Below are positions 1 to 9,122 of a stretch of 64,000 bases of DNA, in pieces. Where the stretch lies: contig NZ_CP017561.2 in assembly GCF_001865575.2 (NCBI RefSeq), positions 3,232,001-3,296,000 on the forward strand. Direction: 5' to 3'. The DNA is from Paraburkholderia sprentiae WSM5005 (lineage in GTDB: Bacteria; Pseudomonadota; Gammaproteobacteria; Burkholderiales; Burkholderiaceae). A program made the position numbers and the translations under genes. The first letter of the stretch is position 1. Each line of letters begins with the position of its first letter. The notes beneath the pieces were generated by a model. That model saw nothing but the letters and a program-made list of their open reading frames with translations, made no database searches and was not told the DNA's origin.

Positions 1-1
1 G

Positions 2-886
2 ACCGAGACCTCCCCCGCTCCGCTCCATCCCACCGCTCTGCCCGCCACGGCCGACGCGCTGTTGCGCGCCTCGCCGCTGCCGCCGCTCGAAGCGCGGATT
101 CTGCTCACGCATGTGCTGGGCTGGCGGCGCACGCAGTTGATCACGCGCGGCGAGGAGCCGCTCGAGCGCGCGAGCGTCGAGCGTTATCGTGCGCTGGAGG
201 CGCGGCGCGTGGTCGGGGAGCCGGTCGCGCAGCTCGTCGGTGCGCGTGAATTTTTCGGGCTCGAGTTCGAGGTCACGCCGCAGGTGCTGATTCCGCGCCC
301 CGAAACAGAGTTGCTGGTGGAGACCGCACTCGCGGCGATCGAACATCGGCCGCGTGCGCGCGTGCTCGATCTCGGCACAGGAACCGGCGCAATTGCGGTG
401 GCGATAGCGTCGATGCGTCCCGACGCGCAGGTCTGGGCGCTCGACCGATCGACCGACGCACTTGCGGTCGCCGCGCGCAACGGCGCGCGCCTTCTCGATG
501 CGCAGCGCCCGGGCGGCGCGGTCGCTTTCCTGCACAGCGACTGGTACGGCTCACTCGACCCCGCGCTGCGCTTCGATGCGATCGTCAGCAATCCGCCCTA
601 TATCGCGAGCGGCGACCCGCATCTGGGCGAAGGCGATCTGCGCTTCGAGCCGCGCAGCGCGCTCACCGACGAAGCCGACGGCTTGAGCGCGATCCGCGCG
701 ATCGTCGCCGGCGCGCCCGAGCGTCTCGCCGCCGACGGCGCGCTATGGGTCGAACATGGCTACGACCAGGCCGAAGCCGTGCGCGCGTTGCTGAGCGCGC
801 GCGGTTTTGCCGAGGTCCGCTCCGAGCGCGATCTGGCCGGCATCGCGCGGATCAGCGGCGGCGTGCTGCGCGCCGCCGCGACGTGA
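2..886 (+). CDS. prmC: Peptide chain release factor N5-glutamine methyltransferase PrmC (5' end outside window)
   Basis: PrmC methylates the Gln of the GGQ motif in release factors RF1/RF2 using S-adenosylmethionine, in the cytoplasm. The reading frame is open to the left edge, so the true start probably lies just upstream; the first in-frame start-like codon inside the window is a TTG at 62. Visible marks are the N-terminal helical substrate-binding part (LEARILLTHVLGWRRTQLI), the SAM-binding loop VLDLGTGTGAIAVAI and the catalytic NPPY motif at 590-601, followed by IASGDPHL. Length and motif order match the family. In related genomes prfA (RF1) lies directly upstream, which would be outside this window; that is inference. 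Confidence 0.95.
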   Translation, partial: TETSPAPLHPTALPATADALLRASPLPPLEARILLTHVLGWRRTQLITRGEEPLERASVERYRALEARRVVGEPVAQLVGAREFFGLEFEVTPQVLIPRPETELLVETALAAIEHRPRARVLDLGTGTGAIAVAIASMRPDAQVWALDRSTDALAVAARNGARLLDAQRPGGAVAFLHSDWYGSLDPALRFDAIVSNPPYIASGDPHLGEGDLRFEPRSALTDEADGLSAIRAIVAGAPERLAADGALWVEHGYDQAEAVRALLSARGFAEVRSERDLAGIARISGGVLRAAAT

Positions 887-996
887 GCGCGGCGGCGCAG
901 CTAAAACCCCAGGCGCGACGCGGCTGCGGCCGCCCATAGCGAAATCCGCTATCATTTCAGCCTATCCCTTCCTCTATCGGAACCGCAAGGTCAGCC

Positions 997-1308
997 ATGG
1001 ACACGCAACAACGCATCAAGCAAATCGTCGACGGCAACAACGTCGTTCTCTTCATGAAGGGCACGGCCCAGTTCCCGATGTGCGGTTTTTCCGGCCGCGC
1101 CATCCAGATCCTGAAGGCGTGCGGTGCCGGTGAAATCAAGACCGTCAACGTGCTCGAAGACGACGAGATCCGTCAGGGCATCAAGGCGTTCTCGAACTGG
1201 CCGACCATTCCGCAGCTGTACGTGAAGGGCGAATTCATCGGCGGCTCGGACATCATGATGGAGATGTACGAATCGGGCGAGTTGCAGCAGCTGTTCGCCG
1301 CGGCCTGA
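997..1308 (+). CDS. grxD: Monothiol glutaredoxin, Grx4/GrxD family
   Basis: A 103-residue CGFS-type glutaredoxin that binds and transfers [2Fe-2S] clusters together with glutathione, and often partners with BolA-type proteins (a BolA/IbaG homologue is encoded elsewhere in this window). The active-site CGFS is at residues 29-32 (MCGFSGRA), followed by the conserved WPTIPQLYVKGEFIGGSDI that binds glutathione. Length is normal for the single-domain family. It lies 110 bp after prmC on the same strand and 40 bp before ubiX, so co-transcription is possible. The ATG at 997 begins exactly where family members begin. Confidence 0.96.
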   Translation: MDTQQRIKQIVDGNNVVLFMKGTAQFPMCGFSGRAIQILKACGAGEIKTVNVLEDDEIRQGIKAFSNWPTIPQLYVKGEFIGGSDIMMEMYESGELQQLFAAA

Positions 1309-1348
1309 GCGTTCTTCGCTTCTTTCGCTTCGTCAGGCGCCGCAAGCC

Positions 1349-1951
1349 ATGCAGCAAGCACGCACCGCGGCGCCTCGCCGGCTGATCGTCGCGATCACCG
1401 GCGCCACCGGCGCCATCTACGGCATCCGGCTACTCGAGACGCTGCGCCGTCTGGGCGGCGTAGAAAGCCATCTGCTGATTTCGAGCGCGGGTTGGCTCAA
1501 CATCCAGCACGAACTCCAGTTGGGCAAGGAAGACGTGCATCCGCTTGCGGATGTCGTCCATTCAGTGCGCGACGTCGGCGCGAGCATCGCGTCAGGCTCG
1601 TTCGCGACCGACGGCATGATCGTCGCGCCCTGCTCGATGAAAACCCTCGCGAGCATCGCGCACGGTTTCGCCGACAACCTGATCATCCGCGCCGCCGACG
1701 TCACCCTGAAGGAGCGCCGCCGCCTCGTGCTGCTGGTGCGCGAAACGCCGTTCAACCTCGCACACCTGCGCAATATGACGGCCGTCACCGAAATGGGCGG
1801 CGTGATTTTCCCGCCACTGCCCGCGTTCTATAACCAGCCCGGTTCGATCGATGAGATGGTCGACCACACCGTCGCACGCGTCCTGGATCTGTTTGCGCTG
1901 GGGCCGGCGCTGTCGCCCGCGTGGCAAGGATTACGTGGCGCTCAGGACTAA
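1349..1951 (+). CDS. ubiX: Flavin prenyltransferase UbiX
   Basis: UbiX attaches a dimethylallyl group to FMN, making the prenylated FMN cofactor used by UbiD-type decarboxylases in ubiquinone biosynthesis. The 200-residue product begins with the flavin-binding stretch VAITGATGAIYGIRLLE, has the SGSFATDGMIVAPCSMKTLA segment around the FMN phosphate and the conserved RRLVLLVRETPFNLAHLRNM part that binds the prenyl phosphate. Length and motif order are complete. It follows grxD by 40 bp on the same strand. No decarboxylase ubiD is visible in this window. Confidence 0.95.
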   Translation: MQQARTAAPRRLIVAITGATGAIYGIRLLETLRRLGGVESHLLISSAGWLNIQHELQLGKEDVHPLADVVHSVRDVGASIASGSFATDGMIVAPCSMKTLASIAHGFADNLIIRAADVTLKERRRLVLLVRETPFNLAHLRNMTAVTEMGGVIFPPLPAFYNQPGSIDEMVDHTVARVLDLFALGPALSPAWQGLRGAQD

Positions 1952-2083
1952 CGGGAACCACGCGGATTAACAACGGCCGCGACACAATCAATTCCACGCG
2001 CACCCATTTATCAAGCTGGCGTGCGGACCTATATTGGTGGTAGTCCAATTCCTCGTGCCGTGTCTTCACGCCGCGTTGCCGCC

Positions 2084-2869
2084 ATGAACCGCTTACCTTC
2101 GCTTTTCCTGTCCCACGGCGCGCCTACGCTGCCGATCGATCCGTCGATGCCGTCCGCCGAGTTCGGCTCGCTTAGCGCGCAATTGCCGCGTCCCGAAGCC
2201 ATCCTGATGTTGTCGGCGCACTGGGGCACCACGCAGCCGCTCGCGAGCATCGCGGCGGCGCCTGAAACGATCCACGATTTTTACGGTTTTCCGCGCCAGC
2301 TCTACGAAATCCGCTACCCTGCGCCGGGCGCGCCCGACGTCGCGCGCCGCGCCGCTGCACTGCTCGGCGCGAGCGGCGTCGTCGCGGACGTGCAGCTGCA
2401 CGGACTCGACCACGGCGCATGGGTGCCGATGCTGCTGATGTTCCCCCAAGCGGACGTGCCGATCGCGCAACTATCGATTCAGCCGCACAAGGACGCCGCG
2501 CATCATTTCCGCATCGGCCGCGCGCTGCGCGCGCTGAAAGACGAAGGCGTGATGGTGATCGGCTCCGGCCAGATCACGCACAATCTGCGCGCCGCCGATT
2601 TCTCCGCGCGCCCCGAAGACGCCGATCCGCGCGTGAGGGAATTCACCGACTGGTTCGAGGACAAGCTCGTCGCGCGCGATATCGACGCGCTGCTCGACTA
2701 TCGCCGGCAGGCGCCGCATGCGGTGCTGATGCACCCGACCGACGAGCATCTGTTGCCGGTGTTCGCCGCGCTCGGCGCCGCCGACGACGACTATTCGCTC
2801 GCGATCCAGTCGCTCGGCACCTTCCAGCGCTCGCTCGCGATGACGAACTACGTGTTCGGCACGGCCTGA
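2084..2869 (+). CDS. DODA-type class III extradiol ring-cleavage dioxygenase (YgiD-like)
   Basis: A 261-residue member of the LigB/DODA family (4,5-DOPA dioxygenase-like), metal enzymes that open catechol-type rings; the physiological substrate is not known from sequence. Family marks are LFLSHGAPTLPID at the N-terminus, MLSAHWGTTQP, the LHGLDHGAWVPML segment and GSGQITHNLRA, which supply the metal-binding and catalytic His residues. The frame is open upstream to 2021, but ATG 2084 is chosen because homology starts with the MNRLPSLFLSHGAP stretch. A strong terminator follows 30 bp downstream. It could be a generic extradiol dioxygenase rather than a true DOPA enzyme. Confidence 0.88.
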   Translation: MNRLPSLFLSHGAPTLPIDPSMPSAEFGSLSAQLPRPEAILMLSAHWGTTQPLASIAAAPETIHDFYGFPRQLYEIRYPAPGAPDVARRAAALLGASGVVADVQLHGLDHGAWVPMLLMFPQADVPIAQLSIQPHKDAAHHFRIGRALRALKDEGVMVIGSGQITHNLRAADFSARPEDADPRVREFTDWFEDKLVARDIDALLDYRRQAPHAVLMHPTDEHLLPVFAALGAADDDYSLAIQSLGTFQRSLAMTNYVFGTA

Positions 2870-2899
2870 TCTGGCGCCGGCTCGAGCACAAAGGCCAAT

Positions 2900-2936
2900 A
2901 AAAAGCCCGCCTGCTCATCGAGCAGGCGGGCTTTTT
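2900..2936. terminator. Bidirectional rho-independent terminator
   Basis: An 11-bp perfect stem (GCCCGCCTGCT, 2905-2915, pairing with 2921-2931) with a 5-nt loop is flanked by AAAAA on the left and TTTTT on the right. It lies between the convergent dioxygenase gene and the APC permease gene and can end transcription from both sides. Confidence 0.93.
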
Positions 2937-2987
2937 GTCTAACGCGAAAGATCTGCGTCGAGCGGATCCTTCGGTTTCGATCAGCGC

Positions 2988-4583
2988 TCAGTGCGCGCCG
3001 ATGCCTTCGAGTACTTCGTCGTGCACGAGCCGCTCGTCCAGATACTCCGAACGATAGCCGCTGTTCACGCCCCAGAAGTAGAACACCAGCGCGAAGGCGA
3101 TCACGACCAGCATGTCCCAGCCGTACGGCAGAATGCCGAAGCCGCCGAATTCCTTGCTGCCGATCAGCGACAGGATCGCCATGATCGGCAGATACGCGAC
3201 CAGCCACCAGGCGGCCTTCAAATCACGGCCCCAACCCTCGAAGCCCGACTTCGCCTGGAAGTAGAAGTACACCGGCAGCGCGACAACCATCAGCAGAATG
3301 ATTTCGCCGGTCAGCGGCCACTTCGCCCAGTACAGGATCAGCGACGCGCAGACGAACGCGAACGGCGCGATCACCTTCATACCGGCGATGTGCAGCGGGC
3401 GCTCGAGATCCATTGCCGCGCGACGCAGTGCCATCAGGCTGATCGGACCGGTCAGGTACGAGATCACGGTCGCGACCGAGATCACCGCCGCGAGCGAGCT
3501 CCAGCCGCGGAAAAAGAACAGGAAAAGAAACGACACGAACAGGTTGAACCACATTGCCGGACGCGGCACGCCATAGAACGGATGCACCTGGCCGAAAATC
3601 TTCGGCATCGTGTTGTTGCGCTCCATCGCGTAAATCATCCGCGTCGTGGTCGCCATATAGGTGGTACCGGTGCCGCTCGGGCTCACGAACGCGTCGACGT
3701 ACAGCAGGATCGCCAACCAGTTAAGGTTCAGCGCGATCGCCAGTTCCGCGAACGGCGAAGCGAAGCTGAAGTGGCTCCAGCCCTTCATCACGTCGGCCGG
3801 ATTCACGGCGCCGATGTAGGCGATCTGCAGCAGCACGTAGATCACGAGCGCGAGCAGGATCGAGCCGATCACGGCGAACGGCACGCTCCTGGCCGGATTG
3901 CGCGCTTCACCGGCCAGGTTGATCGGGCTCTGGAAACCGTTGAACGCGAACACGATGCCGCTCGTCGCGACCGCGGTCAGCACGGCCGACCAACCGTACG
4001 GCGCGAATGTGGTGGTCTGACCGAAGTTCTCCGTGTGGACGCCGGTCATCATCAGACCGACGATCGTCGCGCCGGGGATCAGGAACTTGAAGATCGTGAT
4101 TGCCGAGTTGGCGCGCGCGAACAGCTTGACGCCCCAGTAGTTGAGCAGGAAGTAGATGATGACGAGCGCGGCGGACAACAGCAGGCCGTTGGTGGTCAAT
4201 GACCCGTTGACGAAGAGCGCATGCGCCCAAGGATAGGGCCACGTACTCATGTATTGAATCGATGCTTCGGCCTCGATCGGGATCACCGACACGATCGCAA
4301 TCCAGTTGGCCCACGCGCTGATGAAACCGACCAGCGCGCCGTGGGAGTAGCGCGCGTAGCGCACCATCCCGCCAGATTCCGGAAACATCGCGCCGAGCTC
4401 CGCATAGGTCAGCGCAATCGCGAGAATCACGACCGCGCCGATGATCCACGCGCAAATCGCGGCCGGACCGGCGATTTTTGCGGCCTTCCACGCGCCGAAC
4501 AGCCAGCCCGATCCGATGATCGAGCCCAGACCGGTCAGCATCAGCGCGAATGGCCCGATGTTCCGTTGTATAGAACTTTTCAC
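2988..4583 (-). CDS. APC-superfamily amino acid permease
   Basis: A 531-residue integral membrane transporter of the amino acid-polyamine-organocation superfamily, expected to have about 12 membrane helices. The first helix carries the signature GLGSIIGSGWLFG, the glycine-rich unwound segment that binds the substrate amine and carboxylate; further hydrophobic helices follow to the C-terminus. A frame extension reaches 4685, but the GTG at 4583 is preceded by a good GGAGAA ribosome site 6-7 bases upstream and matches the usual N-terminus (VKSSIQRNIGPFAL). The substrate cannot be told from sequence; acidic or aliphatic amino acids are plausible. Confidence 0.9.
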   Translation of the reverse strand: MKSSIQRNIGPFALMLTGLGSIIGSGWLFGAWKAAKIAGPAAICAWIIGAVVILAIALTYAELGAMFPESGGMVRYARYSHGALVGFISAWANWIAIVSVIPIEAEASIQYMSTWPYPWAHALFVNGSLTTNGLLLSAALVIIYFLLNYWGVKLFARANSAITIFKFLIPGATIVGLMMTGVHTENFGQTTTFAPYGWSAVLTAVATSGIVFAFNGFQSPINLAGEARNPARSVPFAVIGSILLALVIYVLLQIAYIGAVNPADVMKGWSHFSFASPFAELAIALNLNWLAILLYVDAFVSPSGTGTTYMATTTRMIYAMERNNTMPKIFGQVHPFYGVPRPAMWFNLFVSFLFLFFFRGWSSLAAVISVATVISYLTGPISLMALRRAAMDLERPLHIAGMKVIAPFAFVCASLILYWAKWPLTGEIILLMVVALPVYFYFQAKSGFEGWGRDLKAAWWLVAYLPIMAILSLIGSKEFGGFGILPYGWDMLVVIAFALVFYFWGVNSGYRSEYLDERLVHDEVLEGIGAH

Positions 4584-4835
4584 GTCTTCTCCTAAATCAG
4601 AACCATGTCGGCACCGGTAACATCGCTCGTGGCGGTGGAAACGGGTGACGCGCATGTAAGCGCGTCCGGTGCGGAATAGGTGCAACCGACGCGCGGCGCG
4701 TAGTGTAACGGTTGCACCGTATCACTGCAGCGAAACCGCAGATCAACCAAGGGTTCTCCCTAGCAAACACTTGGCCAAATGCGCAAGCTTTGTAAGGAAT
4801 TTTCGTACCCGTCCGACAAACTTTCGTGCCAACAG

Positions 4836-4864
4836 TTGACGTTCGTCCGAATTCGCCGTATAAC
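4836..4864 (+). promoter_or_regulatory. Sigma70 promoter of the cold-shock gene
   Basis: TTGACG (4836-4841) and TATAAC (4859-4864) are separated by exactly 17 bases. The predicted start near 4871 gives a leader of about 140 nt before the cold-shock ATG, the long 5' UTR expected for cspA-type genes whose leader RNA responds to temperature. Confidence 0.72.
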
Positions 4865-5010
4865 GTTCGGGCAGGATTTCAAGTGGCGAGTGAAGTGGTT
4901 CTTTCGTAGGTCGCCCATCAACGGTACTCCGGTTGGTCCCATTACCCCTTCCTTGATTTTCATGCACCCCCGGGCTTCGGCCTTATTCACCATTTTTAGG
5001 AAAAAGTAAT

Positions 5011-5214
5011 ATGGAAACCGGTACCGTCAAGTGGTTCAATGACGCTAAGGGCTTTGGCTTCATCACTCCCGACGGCGGCGGTGAAGATCTGTTCGCGCAT
5101 TTCTCGGAAATTCGCACGGAAGGCTTCAAGACGCTGCAAGAAAACCAGAAGGTCACGTTTGAAGTGAAGACGGGCCCGAAGGGCAAGCAAGCGGCTAACA
5201 TCAAGCCGGTGTAA
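5011..5214 (+). CDS. Cold-shock protein, CspA family
   Basis: A 67-residue single cold-shock domain that binds single-stranded RNA and DNA and melts RNA secondary structure. RNP1 (KGFGFI) and RNP2 (LFAHFSEI) are both present, and the protein begins [18 protein letters not shown], the standard family N-terminus. An AGGA site lies about 10 bases before the ATG. A consensus sigma70 promoter with a long leader is upstream and a terminator sits 30 bp downstream, so this is a single-gene transcript. Which csp paralogue it is cannot be decided. Confidence 0.97.
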   Translation: METGTVKWFNDAKGFGFITPDGGGEDLFAHFSEIRTEGFKTLQENQKVTFEVKTGPKGKQAANIKPV

Positions 5215-5240
5215 GCTCCGCGCTTCCTTCTGGACGCAAA

Positions 5241-5266
5241 AAAACCCCGCCTCGGCGGGGTTTTTT
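5241..5266. terminator. Rho-independent terminator after the cold-shock gene
   Basis: CCCCGC (5245-5250) pairs with GCGGGG (5255-5260) around a CTCG loop and is followed by TTTTTT. The A-run on the other side makes it usable also for the convergent Hsp70-like gene. Confidence 0.92.
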
Positions 5267-5349
5267 ATTACCAGCGGCTAATCCAAATCCGCCAATTCAA
5301 TTCGCGTAACTTCGCAATTCGCGGCGGATTATCTGTCGATTATTTTCGA

Positions 5350-6600
5350 TTATCCGAACACGCGCCGCGCATGAATACCCAGTCCGGTCGCCACGCTCGC
5401 GAGACGATCGCCGAACACGGCCTGCGCGTCCGGAAACGCCGCAGCGATCGCGCTCGACAGAAAGGCGAGGCCCGTCGAGCCGCCGGTGAAATAGATCGCG
5501 TCGAGGTCACGCGGCGCGACCCCCGATGCCTGCACCGTGTCGCGCGCGGCCTGCACGATGCGTCGCGTTTCCTCCTCGCCGGCCTTCACGAGTTGCGCTT
5601 CGTCGAACGCGAGACGCAAATCCGCTTCCACCTCCTCGAGATCGATCGCGGTCTCGCCGCCCGCCGCTACCCCGATCTTGGCCTCTTCCGCATGCGCGGC
5701 GAGCGCGTGCCCGAAGCGCTGCTCGACCACGCGCATCAGCCGGTCGTGGTGCTTCGTTTCCGTGAAAAGGTGCCGCATCAGCGCGAGTTCGCTGACGCGC
5801 TTCGGCGTGTAGACGGTGTTGATCAGGTGCCACGTCGCGAGATCGAAATAAATCCGGTTCGGGATTTCGCGCCCATGCGGATCGAGCGACTGGTAGCCGA
5901 GCTCGCGCAGAATCGTCACGAGTTCGACGCGGCGGTCGAAGTCCGTGCCCGCGACATGCACGCCGTGGTGCGCGAGCACGTCGTCCTTGCGCTCGACGCG
6001 ATTCATCCGTTCTGGCCCCACACGAACGAGCGAAAAGTCCGAGGTACCGCCGCCAATGTCCGCGACGAGCACAAGCCCCTCGGCGCTCAGATGCGATTCG
6101 TAGTCGAACGCCGCCGCGATCGGTTCATACTGAAAGTGGATGTCGCGCAGGCCGACCGCGCGCGCAGCGGCTTCGAGCTGTTGCTGCGCCATCTGGTCGG
6201 CGCGCGGGTCGTCGTCGACGAAGAACACCGGTCGGCCCAGCACCGCGCGGTCGATTGCGCCGCCGGCGCTCGCTTCGGCCGCGCGCTTCAGGTGAGTCAG
6301 GAACGTCGCGATCACGTCGGTGTACTTGATCGCGCTGCCATCGCCGAGATCGGTCGTTTGCTCTGCGAGCGGCGAGCCGAGAATGCTTTTCATCGAGCGC
6401 ATCAGCCGGCCGTCGAAACCGTCGATGTAGGCGGCGAGCGCCGCACGGCCGAATTCGCTGGTGTTTTCGTCGGTATTGAAGAAGACCGCGGTCGGCAGCG
6501 TCGTATATCCGCCCTCGACCGGCGCCAGCTTCAACTGCGGGCCGCTCGGAATAGCAACGGCCGAATTGGAAGTACCGAAGTCAATCGCGCAATAGTTCAT
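5350..6600 (-). CDS. Short Hsp70/actin-fold protein, YegD-like
   Basis: A 416-residue protein with an Hsp70-type nucleotide-binding domain: phosphate-1 loop DFGTSNSAVAI at the start, phosphate-2 loop VADIGGGTSDFSLVRV near residue 180, and an adenosine motif YFTGGSTGLAFL near the end. It stops after the ATPase domain, so the usual Hsp70 peptide-binding domain and lid are missing; this matches E. coli YegD, a poorly characterised putative chaperone. The ATG at 6600 starts directly at the phosphate-1 strand. It is divergent from an MFS gene 188 bp away and convergent with the cold-shock gene. Function beyond ATP binding is inference. Confidence 0.88.
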   Translation of the reverse strand: MNYCAIDFGTSNSAVAIPSGPQLKLAPVEGGYTTLPTAVFFNTDENTSEFGRAALAAYIDGFDGRLMRSMKSILGSPLAEQTTDLGDGSAIKYTDVIATFLTHLKRAAEASAGGAIDRAVLGRPVFFVDDDPRADQMAQQQLEAAARAVGLRDIHFQYEPIAAAFDYESHLSAEGLVLVADIGGGTSDFSLVRVGPERMNRVERKDDVLAHHGVHVAGTDFDRRVELVTILRELGYQSLDPHGREIPNRIYFDLATWHLINTVYTPKRVSELALMRHLFTETKHHDRLMRVVEQRFGHALAAHAEEAKIGVAAGGETAIDLEEVEADLRLAFDEAQLVKAGEEETRRIVQAARDTVQASGVAPRDLDAIYFTGGSTGLAFLSSAIAAAFPDAQAVFGDRLASVATGLGIHARRVFG

Positions 6601-6788
6601 GGCAGGAATGGCCGCTCACGGCTGGCGCGCACAGAAAGGGGAGCGGCTTTGTATCACGAAAACTCCCGCAGCATCAACTGAAGCTGTCGGAACCGCCGCA
6701 AGATGGTTTGAAATCCTGCCGCGGAACGGCTCTTGCTGCGGCGGACCGGATATGCCGCCCCATTTCGCCATCGAGGAGAGCCCGCGTC

Positions 6789-8258
6789 ATGAGCGTGCCG
6801 CCCACCGCCGCCGTCGACGACCACCAGACCACGCTGATCGAGACCGATCTGCCGTCGCGCTTGGACCGCCTGCCGTGGGGCCGCTTTCATACGCTGATCG
6901 TGGTCGCCCTCGGCGTGACCTGGCTGCTCGACGGCCTCGAAGTGACGCTCGCCGGCGCGGTCGCGAGCGCGCTGAAAACCAGCCCGGCGTTGCGCTTTTC
7001 GAACGCCGACGTCGGCCTCGCGGGCAGCGCGTACATTGCCGGCGCGGTGCTCGGCGCGCTCGGTTTCGGTTGGCTGACCGACCGGCTCGGCCGGCGCAAG
7101 CTGTTTTTCATCACGCTGACGCTCTATCTGGCCGCGACCGCGGCGACCGCGCTGTCATGGAATCTTATGAGCTTCATGCTGTTTCGCTTTCTGACCGGCG
7201 CGGGTATCGGTGGCGAATACACGGCGATCAACTCGACGATCCAGGAATTTACGCCGGCGCGCGTGCGCGGCTGGACCGATCTCGGCATCAACGGGACCTT
7301 CTGGGTCGGCGCGGGGATCGGCGCGGCGGGCTCTCTGGTGCTGCTCGATCCGCATCTGCTGCCGGCGGACTGGGGTTGGCGCGCGTGCTTTTTCATCGGC
7401 GCCGTGCTCGCGCTAGCGATTCTGCCGATGCGCATCTGGATCCCCGAAAGCCCGCGCTGGCTGCTCACGCATGGCGACGAGCGCGACGCGCGCACCATCG
7501 TCGAGGGGATCGAGACGCGTTTTCGCGACGCCGGCCACGCGCTCGCCGACGACGCCCTCACGCGCCTGCGCCTGCGCGCGCGCGACCATACGCCGTTGCG
7601 CGAAGTGTTCCACGCGCTGTTCAACCTGCACCGGCGCCGCGCGCTGGTCGGTCTGACGTTGATGACCGCGCAGGCCTTCTTCTACAACGCGATCTTTTTC
7701 ACCTACGCGCTCGTCCTCACGGACTTTTATCACGTGCCGGGCGGCGACATCGGGTGGTATTTGCTGCCTTTCGCGCTCGGCAACTTCCTGGGACCGCTCG
7801 TGCTCGGGCGGCTATTCGACGTAGTCGGCCGACGCAAGATGATCGCCGCGACGTACGCGATGTCGGCGATCCTGCTGACGCTGTCGGGCTATCTGTTCGA
7901 GCAGCAATTGCTCACCGTGGTCACGCAGACGGTTGCCTGGATGGTGATTTTCTTCTTCGCGTCGGCCGCCGCGAGTTCCGCCTACCTGACTGTGAGCGAA
8001 TCGTTTCCGCTCGAAATCCGCGCGCTTGCGATCGCGGTCTTCTATGCGTTCGGCACCGCGCTCGGCGGCATCATCGGGCCGGCGTTTTTCGGCCGGCTGA
8101 TCGATACGCATCAGCGCAGCGAGGTGTTCCTAGGCTATCTGGTCGGGTCGGCGTTGATGCTCGCGGCGGCAGTCGTCGCGGCGATCTGGGGTGTCGACGC
8201 GGAGCGCAAATCGCTCGAGCACGTGGCGGCGCCGCTGTCGAGCGTGGCGGACGGTTAG
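6789..8258 (+). CDS. MFS transporter, sugar/organic acid type
   Basis: A 489-residue, 12-helix major facilitator transporter. The loop between helices 2 and 3 has the MFS signature (GWLTDRLGRRKLFF) and the second half repeats it (GRLFDVVGRRKM). The N-terminus (WGRFHTLIVVALGVTWLLDGLEVTL) resembles the metabolite:proton symporter branch that carries aromatic acids, sugars or dicarboxylates. ATG 6789 is chosen because a GAGGAG ribosome site lies about 12 bases upstream; the frame extends upstream to 6708 without homology. No catabolic genes adjoin, so the substrate is unknown. Confidence 0.88.
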   Translation: MSVPPTAAVDDHQTTLIETDLPSRLDRLPWGRFHTLIVVALGVTWLLDGLEVTLAGAVASALKTSPALRFSNADVGLAGSAYIAGAVLGALGFGWLTDRLGRRKLFFITLTLYLAATAATALSWNLMSFMLFRFLTGAGIGGEYTAINSTIQEFTPARVRGWTDLGINGTFWVGAGIGAAGSLVLLDPHLLPADWGWRACFFIGAVLALAILPMRIWIPESPRWLLTHGDERDARTIVEGIETRFRDAGHALADDALTRLRLRARDHTPLREVFHALFNLHRRRALVGLTLMTAQAFFYNAIFFTYALVLTDFYHVPGGDIGWYLLPFALGNFLGPLVLGRLFDVVGRRKMIAATYAMSAILLTLSGYLFEQQLLTVVTQTVAWMVIFFFASAAASSAYLTVSESFPLEIRALAIAVFYAFGTALGGIIGPAFFGRLIDTHQRSEVFLGYLVGSALMLAAAVVAAIWGVDAERKSLEHVAAPLSSVADG

Positions 8259-8281
8259 GCGGCGCGAACGGCGCCGCATGT

Positions 8282-8306
8282 AAAACGCGCGGACCGTGCC
8301 GCGCGT
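8282..8306 (-). terminator. Possible minus-strand terminator
   Basis: An 8-bp perfect stem (ACGCGCGG, 8285-8292, with CCGCGCGT, 8299-8306) is followed on the minus strand by TTTT. It sits about 75 bp past the nitroreductase stop. The short T-run makes it weaker than the other terminators here. Confidence 0.45.
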
Positions 8307-8380
8307 GGCTAACCGCTGCGTCGCTCGTTGCTTTTTTCGCTTGGCGCGAAGTCACTCGGCAAGCGCCGCGAATCCCTCGC

Positions 8381-8974
8381 TCAGAACGCCTTCTTCCAGC
8401 CGCCTGCGTACACGATATCCGCGAGCGCCGCGCGCTGACGCGGCGCCTTCTCACGTTCGCGCAAGACCGGGTCCAGTTTATCGACGTCGCCGTAATGGCC
8501 GAGCGAGATCATCGCGATCGGCTCGACGTCGTTCGGCAATTCGAAGGCGGTGCGCAACGCTTTCACGTCGAAGCCGCTCATCTGATGCGCCGCAAGGCCC
8601 AGCGCGTGCGCCTGCAGCACCAGCGACATCGCCGCCGCGCCCGCGTCATAAAACGCGCAACGGTTCACGTCGCCCTTGTTGGTCAGCGTGTGCGCGGTCA
8701 CCGCGATCAGTACCGGCGCGCGAGCGTTCCAGCCCTGGTTGAACGGCACCAGCGTGGCGAAAGCCTTCTTGAACGCGACTTCGTCGACGCTGCGATCGAA
8801 GACGACAAAACGCCAGGGCTGCGCGTTGTACGAAGACGGCGCCCAGCGCGCCGCTTCGAGCACGGCGCGCAACTGGTCGCGGCTCACCGGCTCGCTCGAA
8901 AACGCGCGCGGGCTCCAGCGGCCTGCAATCAGTTCGTGAATGGCAACTTCGGTGGAGGCGGGTTTGTTAGCCAT
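8381..8974 (-). CDS. Nitroreductase-family FMN oxidoreductase
   Basis: A 197-residue flavoprotein of the nitroreductase superfamily, which uses NAD(P)H to reduce nitro groups, quinones or other acceptors; the natural substrate is unknown. Family marks are the FMN-phosphate-binding RWSPRAFSSEPVS near the N-terminus, the WAPSSYNAQPWRFVVF segment, and the C-terminal MISLGHYGD part. The frame reaches 9025, but ATG 8974 is preferred since MANKPASTEVAIHELI is the usual beginning and a GAGAGAAG ribosome site precedes it. It is convergent with the MFS gene upstream in the window. Confidence 0.88.
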   Translation of the reverse strand: MANKPASTEVAIHELIAGRWSPRAFSSEPVSRDQLRAVLEAARWAPSSYNAQPWRFVVFDRSVDEVAFKKAFATLVPFNQGWNARAPVLIAVTAHTLTNKGDVNRCAFYDAGAAAMSLVLQAHALGLAAHQMSGFDVKALRTAFELPNDVEPIAMISLGHYGDVDKLDPVLREREKAPRQRAALADIVYAGGWKKAF

Positions 8975-9122
8975 GCGCTTCTCTCGGTGAAAATTCATGA
9001 TCGCCGGGCGGCTGCCCAGGGCCACATAGAATAACGGGCTTTCGAGGCGCGCTCCAAGTTGCGGGGCCGTGCGTTGTCGCTTCCATGACGGTGAATCTGC
9101 GCGGCTCGCGAGGGCGCCTCAG

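Noticed and set aside
6599..9034. 811-codon open frame on the plus strand
   Set aside because: Overlaps the real MFS and nitroreductase genes in another frame; composition is Arg/Ala-rich without hydrophobic helices.
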